IMG/VR virus record: IMGVR_UViG_3300026268_000003
Location: 1-55,635 of that record
Source of the DNA: a virus
Direction: 5' to 3' (one strand)
Length of the DNA stretch: 55,635 nt
A model generated the notes under the pieces. The model was not told the DNA's origin. It saw nothing but the letters and a program-made list of their open reading frames with translations, and did not search any database. How positions within the stretch are numbered: the first letter of the stretch is position 1; the number at the start of each line of letters is the position of its first letter. Made by a program: the position numbers and the translations under genes. Shown here in pieces: positions 49,267 to 55,635 of this stretch.

Positions 49267-50448
49267 TTAACTCATAGAGTTAGCGTTTTCAATTTCATCT
49301 TCATTAAACAAATCATCAGAAGAACCATCAGTAATATATTTCTGAACTAATTGTTTAACATAAGTTCTTTCAGACTCAAGTCCACCATCATCCGAAAACT
49401 GAGGATAGATACTAACTTCAGCCGCCTCATCAAGTCCAAAACCATCATAAAGTAAACCGGCTACTTCAACCGATGTACGAGTAGAAACTCCATTAGTAAT
49501 TCTACCTGTTTCAGATTTAGACTCTGAACGAGTAGTGGTAGTAATAGAAGCAACAGACTCAAGTAATGATTCATCAACGTGAGGAAACATATACTTTAAA
49601 AGACCATACTCTTCATCAGAAGTTAAGACATCCATCTCAACAACAATGAATCTATCCATAAGGGCTTTATCCATAACCCTTGTAGAAGTATACTCATTAC
49701 CAACGTTAGCAGTAGCAACGAAAGTTACACCTTCTGCAACACTAACAGTTTCAGCACCATCAGCCTCATCCAACCGAAGATATCTTTGACCTGTATCTAA
49801 TACAGTCATCAAGATATTCCACGCATCAGGATGAGCTCTTGATAATTCATCAAGAAGAATCACAGCGTTAGGTGTACGAATAGCTTTAACAAAAAGAGAT
49901 TCAGAAAAATAAGTTCCATCCTTTTTATCAAAGTGAGTATTACCAATTAAGGTAGACCGAGGGTCTTGAGTAGCACCCAAGTTAAAGTAGAAATCAGGTC
50001 TATCCATCGCATTAACAAGTGACTTAGCAGCCATTGTCTTACCACAACCAGCAGGACCAGTCATCAACATATTCTTACCACGAACAGCTGACCTAACTAA
50101 GAACTTCCATTTAAGTTCTGACATAACCAAACCTTTAGGTTTAAGTTTATAAGAACTATGTATAAAGTTAAGTACTTCAGCGTGGTCACTTGGTACATCA
50201 ACACTTGACGTATCAATTACTGGGGCTGAAGTTGATTCAAAAACAGACATAGGAACTGACCACCAGTAAGGTTTACCAGATTTGTTAATCCTACGTTCAA
50301 GGGCCATACCCTTAGCATAAGCTTTCTTTCGAGTACCAGTTCCAATCTCAGATGTTAATTTGTTACCATCAACATCCCAAGCATTGAATCGGTTACCCGA
50401 CTTTTCGATTTTTACAACAACAGAATTGTTATTGTCAATATTAGTCAT
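49267..50448 (-). CDS. MoxR/CobS-like AAA+ ATPase
   Basis: 393 residues. Walker A GPAGCGKTMA (131-140), Walker B NAVILLDELSRAH (194-206), sensor region EGVTFVATANVGNEYTS and an Arg-finger-like RVMDKALMDRF: the MoxR/CobS class. The N-terminal ~70 residues form a small separate domain. MoxR proteins pair with VWA proteins to remodel complexes; such a VWA protein is encoded at 51125. A sigma-70-type promoter and a GGAG site precede it. Marine T4-like phages are often annotated cobS for such genes. Confidence 0.85.
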   Translation of the reverse strand: MTNIDNNNSVVVKIEKSGNRFNAWDVDGNKLTSEIGTGTRKKAYAKGMALERRINKSGKPYWWSVPMSVFESTSAPVIDTSSVDVPSDHAEVLNFIHSSYKLKPKGLVMSELKWKFLVRSAVRGKNMLMTGPAGCGKTMAAKSLVNAMDRPDFYFNLGATQDPRSTLIGNTHFDKKDGTYFSESLFVKAIRTPNAVILLDELSRAHPDAWNILMTVLDTGQRYLRLDEADGAETVSVAEGVTFVATANVGNEYTSTRVMDKALMDRFIVVEMDVLTSDEEYGLLKYMFPHVDESLLESVASITTTTRSESKSETGRITNGVSTRTSVEVAGLLYDGFGLDEAAEVSIYPQFSDDGGLESERTYVKQLVQKYITDGSSDDLFNEDEIENANSMS

Positions 50449-50478
50449 TAAATTTGACTCCTTTTTTTTTGTGTTTCA

Positions 50479-50536
50479 TTTCTCATTTCGTTATTAATAT
50501 ACGTATAATGCAAACAAAAGTCAAGAGCTTTTTTCA
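50479..50536. repeat. 58-bp promoter repeat, copy 1
   Basis: Matches 53286-53343 with one mismatch. It contains leader, -10, -35 and the last codons of the preceding gene (EKSS). Confidence 0.85.
50496..50524 (-). promoter_or_regulatory. Sigma-70-type early promoter for AAA gene
   Basis: TTGACT (50519-50524), 17-bp spacer, TATATT (50496-50501). About 40 bp to the ATG with a GGAG site. The TGA inside TTGACT is the stop of the 53-aa gene at 50521. Confidence 0.88.
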
Positions 50537-50682
50537 CTTTTCTCAAGCTTTTTTTTGTCTTTTTTTAAATTAGTATAAATCATATCATCCATCTTGTCTT
50601 CATTGAGCCAATCAAGAGTTGAAAAACCACCTTGTGTAAACTCATCTAATTCAATCTTTAATTTTTTATTACGATATTTCAT
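50521..50682 (-). CDS. Small charged protein (53 aa)
   Basis: 53 residues, MKYRNKKLKIELDEFTQGGF, STLDWLNEDKMDDMIYTNLK, ends KLEKSEKSS. ATG lies directly after the stop of the 60-aa zinc gene. Its stop codon is the TGA within the -35 box of the AAA promoter. Charged, probably helical. Too short for most callers. Confidence 0.5.
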   Translation of the reverse strand: MKYRNKKLKIELDEFTQGGFSTLDWLNEDKMDDMIYTNLKKDKKKLEKSEKSS

Positions 50683-50865
50683 TTATTTTTTCCTTTTGAA
50701 CCAATGTAATTTACCATTTCCATTATCAAATGTTTCCAAACCACATTTTTTCCATATACATTTCCATTGGTATCTATCAGTATATTTTTCAAATGGTTTC
50801 ATAACCCAACCACAATTACAAGTTGGACTATGTTTATAATATTTTTTTAATAACCACTTAAACAT
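50683..50865 (-). CDS. Small zinc-ribbon-like protein (60 aa)
   Basis: 60 residues: HSPTCNCGWVMKPFEKYTDR, then WKCIWKKCGLETF. CxC and CxxxxC spacings make a likely single zinc site. Basic and Trp-rich. Overlaps the upstream gene. No family named. Confidence 0.5.
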   Translation of the reverse strand: MFKWLLKKYYKHSPTCNCGWVMKPFEKYTDRYQWKCIWKKCGLETFDNGNGKLHWFKRKK

Positions 50866-51124
50866 ATTGACTTACCCACTCTGCGTTTTCTCTCATGTAT
50901 GTATCAATACAACTATCTAAATACTTATCACTTGTGGATTCTACCCAACTAAAATTCCCATCTTCATCTTCATATCCAATACACATAACTTCACATTCAG
51001 CTTCATTAGGAAAATACAACCACTTATATTCTATGAGATAAGGTTTATCATAATACTCATCAAACTCCTCTGAATAAGTGTGGTGGTAATATGTTAGTTC
51101 TAAAGGTTTACTTACTGGTATCAT
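50858..51124 (-). CDS. Unknown acidic protein (88 aa)
   Basis: 88 residues, Tyr/Glu-rich (TYYHHTYSEEFDEYYDKPYL, IGYEDEDGNFSWVESTSDKY). Starts directly after the VWA stop. No domain. Confidence 0.45.
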   Translation of the reverse strand: MIPVSKPLELTYYHHTYSEEFDEYYDKPYLIEYKWLYFPNEAECEVMCIGYEDEDGNFSWVESTSDKYLDSCIDTYMRENAEWVSQYV

Positions 51125-53275
51125 TTACTTCTCCAAGAATTTTTTATTCATTGTTTTAGCAACAGAAAGAACAGAAGTTACATCAATAAATTCAGCATCA
51201 GCACCATACATTCTTTTAAAAGTACCAGTGGCGTGACTTCTATCATATGAATCTCCAATGAAATAACTCATAACATGAACACCCATATAACGAATTTCAT
51301 CAACCATTTTTCTGGTGTGATTGATTGCAGTATCATGATGATAATCAATATCATTATTACCAAACATTGGCATCCCATCAGAAAAGTTTAAGAAGTAAGA
51401 ATCTTTATCTTTAGAAGTAGGAACAATATCACTAAGAATAGCTTCGAAACATAATCCTTCAGGAGTAGTTCCACTAGCTCTAAGATAAGGAAAAAGACTT
51501 CTAACTTTACGAAAGTTATCAATACGAGAATCATAAGCAATCAAAACAATAGGATATTCTGTAATAGAACCGCGTCTAGCATACCGACTACCACTTGTTT
51601 GTGTACTTCTGAAACTTACAACAACATCAACGTTAGAAATCATATCAACAGCTTTACAAAGAGCTACAACAGAAGTCATAGTGTTAGTCCACTTTGAACC
51701 ACCCATCGAACCACTAGCGTCAACTGAAATGTGAAGAAACGCATCAGAGTAAGATTCTACAAATGTATTTTGAAAAACTCTTTCATTACCAAAACCAAGT
51801 TCAGCAACTAATCTTTTATCAATACGACCAGAATCTAATCTCGTCCACTTAGTTTCACGACTCTCACCACGAACTTGAAGTTTTCTTCCAAGTATAGTTC
51901 CAAGTCTAATACCATCTTCAACATAACCTTCTTCATTTTCTTCATCACGATTATAGTAGTAACGAGAATACTTTGAAGTGGACAACATATTAATAGTATC
52001 ACTATCAATTAATTCTTTAGTTAATTTCTTAACCATAACAACTTTAGTAGGAGTTTTCTTTCCATAGTATCTATCTTCAATACCTTTAGCAACTTCAACA
52101 TAACTCATACCAGAAGATTCAACTGTATCTAAATCTCTTTTTTCTTTTTTGGTAACTTTCTTCTTAGAAATTTCACCATCCATAAATTTATTTTGTTTCT
52201 TGATAGCATTCTCAAGTTGTTTTTTCTGATTATCAGTAAGAGTAACTTCTTCACTTTTATCTGAAGAAGAAGAAGAACCACTATCCATTTCAGAGTTATC
52301 CAACATCTCTTTAAACTCTTCATCAGTAAGTTCTTTAGGTGATTTTTTATCTCCATCAGAACCTTCACCATTACCACTAGCAGATTGAGAATCAGAATCA
52401 TCACCTTCATCAGCTGGGGAATAAGAAACTTCACCAGTATCTGGGTCAACATTTTCAATACCATCTTTAAGATTATTCATTATAATTGAATAAACTTCAA
52501 GTGATACAATAAAAGCATCTTCAGTAGAATTTAACCTACTAATATTTTTTAAACCAATTTCATTCCAAATGTCACGAAGACCATTCAAAGAATTTAAATT
52601 AGTATTTTTATTAGCAAGATTAATAAGTCTAAACATATAAGAATCTAAATTCTCATTAGTATATTCATTTGAAATAAGAGCTTTATCAAGAATCTTTGAG
52701 TAAAAATACTTGTCATACATTGAATGGTAATAACCTTTATAACCAGGTGATGTAGTAAAAATATAATTATCAATTCGTCTATCTTCTACATAATTAAGGA
52801 TATTTTTTACAATCTCCATACCCTTATTTTTAGAATAACCTTTTTTCTCACCAAGAAGAAAATACTCTTCTGGAATACTATTTTCAAGATTCTTTAAAAA
52901 ATCAAAATCAGAAAGTTTAATATGTGAACCTTCATGAAGGGCGAGACCAACAGTAGAATCAAAAAGTTTATCATCTAACTTAGCAGAAATAGTAACGTTT
53001 TTACCATCAGTAAAACTATCACCATGTGAATTAAAAGTAACTTTAATATCTGGGTCACCAGTAACGATACCAACAAAGTTACCAACAGCTCTCCTATATG
53101 AAGAGAGGGCGATTAAATCAGTTTTTGGTTTTACATCTTCGTCATCAAATACCGAACCAGTATTATCCCAACCTTCATCTAACCAGAATGAACTGAAATT
53201 ATTAGTTTTATTAAGACTCCCAACAGAATACTTCTCACGAAGAGCCATGGGATTGAATTTTTTTGTTTCTGACAT
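51125..53275 (-). CDS. Metallopeptidase-like/VWA protein, partner of AAA (CobT-like)
   Basis: 716 residues from ATG 53275 (AAGGA site; the longer reading starts upstream of the promoter). N-terminal part: LALHEGSHIK (HEGSH, 114-118) and NYVEDRRID (~161-169), together the HExxH...ED(x)R(x)D pattern of a VWA-linked metallopeptidase domain. Then an acidic Ser/Asp-rich linker (CobT-like), and a C-terminal VWA domain with MIDAS DASGSMGGSKW and an Asp-rich TPEGL loop. Forms a MoxR-VWA pair with 49267 and is transcribed from its own early promoter. Target unknown. Confidence 0.8.
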   Translation of the reverse strand: MSETKKFNPMALREKYSVGSLNKTNNFSSFWLDEGWDNTGSVFDDEDVKPKTDLIALSSYRRAVGNFVGIVTGDPDIKVTFNSHGDSFTDGKNVTISAKLDDKLFDSTVGLALHEGSHIKLSDFDFLKNLENSIPEEYFLLGEKKGYSKNKGMEIVKNILNYVEDRRIDNYIFTTSPGYKGYYHSMYDKYFYSKILDKALISNEYTNENLDSYMFRLINLANKNTNLNSLNGLRDIWNEIGLKNISRLNSTEDAFIVSLEVYSIIMNNLKDGIENVDPDTGEVSYSPADEGDDSDSQSASGNGEGSDGDKKSPKELTDEEFKEMLDNSEMDSGSSSSSDKSEEVTLTDNQKKQLENAIKKQNKFMDGEISKKKVTKKEKRDLDTVESSGMSYVEVAKGIEDRYYGKKTPTKVVMVKKLTKELIDSDTINMLSTSKYSRYYYNRDEENEEGYVEDGIRLGTILGRKLQVRGESRETKWTRLDSGRIDKRLVAELGFGNERVFQNTFVESYSDAFLHISVDASGSMGGSKWTNTMTSVVALCKAVDMISNVDVVVSFRSTQTSGSRYARRGSITEYPIVLIAYDSRIDNFRKVRSLFPYLRASGTTPEGLCFEAILSDIVPTSKDKDSYFLNFSDGMPMFGNNDIDYHHDTAINHTRKMVDEIRYMGVHVMSYFIGDSYDRSHATGTFKRMYGADAEFIDVTSVLSVAKTMNKKFLEK

Positions 53276-53285
53276 TTTTTCCTTG

Positions 53286-53343
53286 TTTCTCATTTCGTTA
53301 TTAATATACGTATAATGCAAACAACAGTCAAGAGCTTTTTTCA
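53286..53343. repeat. 58-bp promoter repeat, copy 2
   Basis: See copy 1. The differing base is position 53325. Confidence 0.85.
53303..53331 (-). promoter_or_regulatory. Sigma-70-type early promoter for VWA gene
   Basis: TTGACT (53326-53331), 17-bp spacer, TATATT (53303-53308). The stop of the 150-aa gene lies in the -35 box, as at 50521. Confidence 0.88.
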
Positions 53344-53780
53344 ATATTTTTAATTATTTTTTTATAAACTTTATTCACTGCATCCATTTGTTTTGTGGAA
53401 AGTGACATTCTACCTTTAGCTTGTTTTGAAATATCTTTTAGAAAATTTGTCGTATTACGTTTGTAACCACTTGTCCAACTGGTTTTTTCAACGGAATCTA
53501 TTACCAAATTAATTTTTGGTACAACAGATTCTAACCATTTATACCTTTCGGCTTTATATTTTGGATTATCTCGTTCTATTATACCATCTATACAAGCTAC
53601 CATCTTATCAGTAATCCTACGACCACTAATTAAAGCAAGTAACATATCTGAAGTAAATTGGTCTGAAGACCCAGACTTCTCAATCTGTCTATTTGCGATT
53701 TCTTTTAGAGATTTTATTTTATCTCCATATAACTTTGAATTGTGTTCAATCCATTTTTGACGATTAGTCATTCGTTTCAT
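53328..53780 (-). CDS. Unknown early protein (150 aa)
   Basis: 150 residues, basic and helical, starting MKRMTNRQKWIEHNSKLYGD and ending NKVYKKIIKNIEKSS. Its ATG follows the -10 element by 5 bp, so the mRNA may be leaderless; a second Met at position 4 is an alternative. Likely an early host-takeover protein. No family. Confidence 0.55.
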   Translation of the reverse strand: MKRMTNRQKWIEHNSKLYGDKIKSLKEIANRQIEKSGSSDQFTSDMLLALISGRRITDKMVACIDGIIERDNPKYKAERYKWLESVVPKINLVIDSVEKTSWTSGYKRNTTNFLKDISKQAKGRMSLSTKQMDAVNKVYKKIIKNIEKSS

Positions 53781-53785
53781 AGTTT

Positions 53786-53815
53786 AGTATACGAAAAAAG
53801 CAGTATACGAGTCAA
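53786..53815 (-). promoter_or_regulatory. Sigma-70-type early promoter, leaderless arrangement
   Basis: TTGACT (53810-53815), 18-bp spacer, TATACT (53786-53791), then AAACT and ATG. Second case of an ATG placed 5 bp after the -10. Confidence 0.82.
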
Positions 53816-53832
53816 GAGCTATTTTAGCTTTT

Positions 53833-54015
53833 TTATGATTTGCTTTCCTCAACTGAAACTTTCCTATATTCGGTAACTAACTTCTTAACTTCACCAATAG
53901 CTTTCCGAGCTCTTGTTCCAGCAGATTTGTTTCCCTTATCCGCAAACTTTCTATGATTTTCTTGAAACTCTTCCCATAGGTCGTTAAGGGATTCGTATAA
54001 TTCTGCACTTGTCAT
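53833..54015 (-). CDS. Histone H1-like protein (Bacteroidetes type)
   Basis: 60 residues: helix ELYESLNDLWEEFQENHRKF, then the hallmark KGNKSAGTRARKAIGEVKKL and a short tail. This layout (helix, DKGNK.AGTRxRK, helix) is that of the small histone H1-like proteins of Bacteroidetes. These bind DNA and may influence nucleoid structure. Unusual in a phage. Early region, with an AGGAGAATAAA site. Confidence 0.78.
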   Translation of the reverse strand: MTSAELYESLNDLWEEFQENHRKFADKGNKSAGTRARKAIGEVKKLVTEYRKVSVEESKS

Positions 54016-54024
54016 TTTATTCTC

Positions 54025-54252
54025 CTAATTTAAATCAGTAACTTCTGAATTTTGAAACGTGACAATGAATTTTTTATCTCTACCTTCATCCCACTCTTCA
54101 TATTCAATAAATATATGATTGTTACACATTCTGTCAATAACATCGTCCAGTTGTTTTTCTGAATTACATATTATTACAGTTTTATCTCCATTTGTTTTTA
54201 TATACACTTCATTATCAGCTTGATTGTAAATTACATTATCTTTCATCATCAT
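54025..54252 (-). CDS. Unknown small protein (75 aa)
   Basis: 75 residues, beta/alpha pattern (DNEVYIKTNGDKTVIICNSE, KKFIVTFQNSEVTDL). ATG triplet at the start; the first ATG overlaps the glycosyltransferase stop (ATGA). No family. Confidence 0.45.
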   Translation of the reverse strand: MMMKDNVIYNQADNEVYIKTNGDKTVIICNSEKQLDDVIDRMCNNHIFIEYEEWDEGRDKKFIVTFQNSEVTDLN

Positions 54253-55352
54253 ACTGCAGCTAATGACGCTGGCTCATCATGAGACCACCAAGGTAATTGA
54301 TTATTATTATCAAGTGTAACAATATCTTCTTTAGTATAATTCTTTTCTAAAAAAATATGTCCTTTATTTTTAAATTTAACTTCATATGAACCATTACCTA
54401 TTGGTAGTTCTTTAAAAAATACTTGATTGGGTAATAAACTATATGTTTCGTATAAAATTTCTTTACCACTACTCTCTACTAATACTTCGTATTCTTGTCC
54501 TTCTTTAGTTTTATTTGCAGATATAATAGCTGGTTTGTAATTTTCTTTCTTAAAAAATATATTATTACCAAGTTCAACATCATCATTCCATTGATTATTT
54601 AAATTCATTTTTAAATTTGGAAATAAATTTGATTCATAATTAAATGAAGTACTATGTTCTAAAAGAGAAAATTCTACTGGTGGTTTTCTTGCAACAGAAT
54701 TTTTTTCTGATAAATAATCATAATAATAACATTCCATTGCAGTACTTAACGTTTCACCATCCGAATCTGATATATTTCTTTCTCTTATATTTTTAAAATA
54801 ATCTTTTGAATTATCAACCCAACCTAATGTTCTCAATAAAAAATCTGGGTTTCCAACAAATATTTCTAATTTACAATTGAATGTATTTGGCCATCTATAA
54901 TTTCTCTCAACTTCAAAATATGCTTTTTTATTATGTTGTTCTAAAAAATCTTTTATATAGTCGAATTTATGTAGGTCACTATCATCAAAAAGGGAATCCC
55001 CTTCAATGTAATAAACTAAATCTTTACCAAGAGATTTAGCTAAACTTAAACCATTTCTATGATTAGTTATATTTGCTATCTGGTGGTCACCTACATTTAT
55101 TATATAAGCAAAATATAAACCAGTTTGTTTGTACCAATACCAAGTACTAAACTCTTCCCAATCAGTTATCAGATAATTATCAGAATCATAAACAAAATAA
55201 TCTACCATCTTCTGCAATTCTAAAGATATAGGACAATGTGTAGCTAATATTATTTCTTTATCTGCACATTTCAAAGATTCAACACACTCCATAACTTGTT
55301 GTTCTTTTTCTGGTGTGTTGGGATACGCACCTATTAATATTATATCACTCAT
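54249..55352 (-). CDS. Glycosyltransferase-like protein (GT-A type)
   Basis: 367 residues. IILIGAYPNTPEKEQQVMEC, then EIILATHCPIS and LGKDLVYYIEGDSLFDDSDL: a Rossmann-like N-terminal half with an acidic EGDSLFD in place of DxD, as in GT-A transferases. The second half is beta-rich. Probably modifies sugars on DNA, a virion protein or the host surface. Substrate unknown. 4-bp overlap with the next gene. Confidence 0.55.
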   Translation of the reverse strand: MSDIILIGAYPNTPEKEQQVMECVESLKCADKEIILATHCPISLELQKMVDYFVYDSDNYLITDWEEFSTWYWYKQTGLYFAYIINVGDHQIANITNHRNGLSLAKSLGKDLVYYIEGDSLFDDSDLHKFDYIKDFLEQHNKKAYFEVERNYRWPNTFNCKLEIFVGNPDFLLRTLGWVDNSKDYFKNIRERNISDSDGETLSTAMECYYYDYLSEKNSVARKPPVEFSLLEHSTSFNYESNLFPNLKMNLNNQWNDDVELGNNIFFKKENYKPAIISANKTKEGQEYEVLVESSGKEILYETYSLLPNQVFFKELPIGNGSYEVKFKNKGHIFLEKNYTKEDIVTLDNNNQLPWWSHDEPASLAAV

Positions 55353-55635
55353 TGTTTTTGTATCACAATCATACTACGACTGCCGTCTATTGGATTTGTA
55401 CTAATAAATTTCCAAGGACAATCTATAGCAGTGTCTACCCACGCATAAATATTACTTCCCTTACCTATAACAGGGTATGGTAAAGTTATTCTTTCTATAG
55501 ACCCATCTACGTTCTTACAATCCACCCAAGTTGGATTATGGAAATCGGAAAAGTAATTATCATCTATAATAATAATAGAACCTACTGGCATTTTATCTTC
55601 CATGGCTAAAAATTCTCTTAACGTATGTACGGCAC
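55349..55635 (-). CDS. Methyltransferase-like C-terminus (truncated at window edge)
   Basis: The frame stays open to the right edge (AVHTLREFLAMEDKMPVGSI, then IIIDDNYFSDF). The strand with GSIIIIDD resembles the end of SAM-dependent class I methyltransferases (Methyltransf_24-like), where a DD follows the 5th strand. The ATG at 55603 would give 84 residues, but an upstream start outside the window is more likely. Overlaps the glycosyltransferase start by 4 bp; the two may form a sugar-modification unit. Confidence 0.5.
   Translation of the reverse strand, partial: AVHTLREFLAMEDKMPVGSIIIIDDNYFSDFHNPTWVDCKNVDGSIERITLPYPVIGKGSNIYAWVDTAIDCPWKFISTNPIDGSRSMIVIQKQ

Noticed and set aside
49267-53275. 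cobS/cobT cobalt chelatase naming
   Set aside because: No cobalamin pathway genes; MoxR-VWA similarity does not imply cobaltochelatase.
53276-53344. Longer start of the VWA protein
   Set aside because: Would lie upstream of the -10/-35 elements at 53303-53331; MSETKK at 53275 has a good ribosome site.
1-55635. CRISPR array
   Set aside because: No regularly spaced direct repeats with unique spacers; the repeats seen are coding or promoter units.
1-55635. Integrase, transposase or attachment site (temperate phage or IS)
   Set aside because: No integrase, transposase, or inverted-repeat element; the gene set looks lytic T4-like.

Overview
The window is one arm of an AT-rich (roughly one third G+C by eye) T4-like myovirus genome, probably marine. 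Nearly every gene reads right to left on the minus strand, with gaps of a few bases or 1-8 base start/stop overlaps. Three T4-type markers are clear: baseplate wedge gp6 (26608-28644), gp25 (28654-29067) and late sigma factor gp55 (35378-36151). gp46/gp47-type recombination and gp61-type primase functions are also present. Several traits point to a Gram-negative host of the Bacteroidetes/FCB kind: export signals ending in Ala-Gln, a Bacteroidetes-style histone H1-like protein, a DDGSC-type extracellular repeat and PKD domains in a tail protein, a 3D-domain protein, and two outer-membrane beta-barrels. The host assignment is inference.

Layout, left to right. 1-2949: 3' part of a large tail-fibre gene, running off the left edge. 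3004-3189: a small plus-strand ribbon-helix-helix gene. 3182-9376: a DNA and nucleotide block with a single-chain Mre11-Rad50 (gp47-gp46) fusion, primase, a PD-(D/E)XK nuclease, an HExxH protein, a Nudix hydrolase and a Cys-His-Asp protein. 9378-12871: a host-interface block with a 3-TM holin, a redox-dead exported thioredoxin fold, a membrane protein with an MshEN-like (c-di-GMP-binding type) domain, a full-length H-NOX heme/NO sensor, a 48-aa basic protein and an outer-membrane beta-barrel. 12934-34537: the virion block (appendage proteins, a 2078-residue PKD/repeat protein, wedge proteins, tandem FecR-like proteins, a gp5-like spike protein). 34666-35318: a plus-strand island with a mini MscS-like protein and a two-TM protein, ended by a bidirectional terminator. 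35378-38405: gp55, an HD hydrolase, a 3D-domain protein and a complete one-piece tmRNA. 38409-49187: accessory and regulatory genes (IMP dehydrogenase, peptide deformylase, cold-shock protein, SWIM-finger protein, HAD phosphatase, porin, tRNA-Cys, tRNA-Ala, Hsp20, thermonuclease and many tiny genes). 49267-55635: an early region with a MoxR-type AAA ATPase, a metallopeptidase/VWA partner, a histone H1-like protein, a glycosyltransferase-like protein and a truncated methyltransferase-like gene.

Two promoter classes can be read. The early region has four near-consensus sigma-70 promoters (TTGACT, 17-18 bp, TATATT or TATACT), two of them only 5 bp before the ATG. A second motif, GATATTTAT, lies in the sense direction 7-78 bp upstream of genes on both strands. 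It is the reverse complement of a T4-late-like box and is a candidate gp55 promoter.

The most unusual system is the H-NOX gene followed, with a one-base overlap, by the MshEN-like membrane protein, an exported thioredoxin fold and a holin. This arrangement suggests that a phage may sense nitric oxide and/or cyclic-di-GMP and link it to the envelope or to lysis timing. The gene identities rest on visible motifs; the linkage is a hypothesis.
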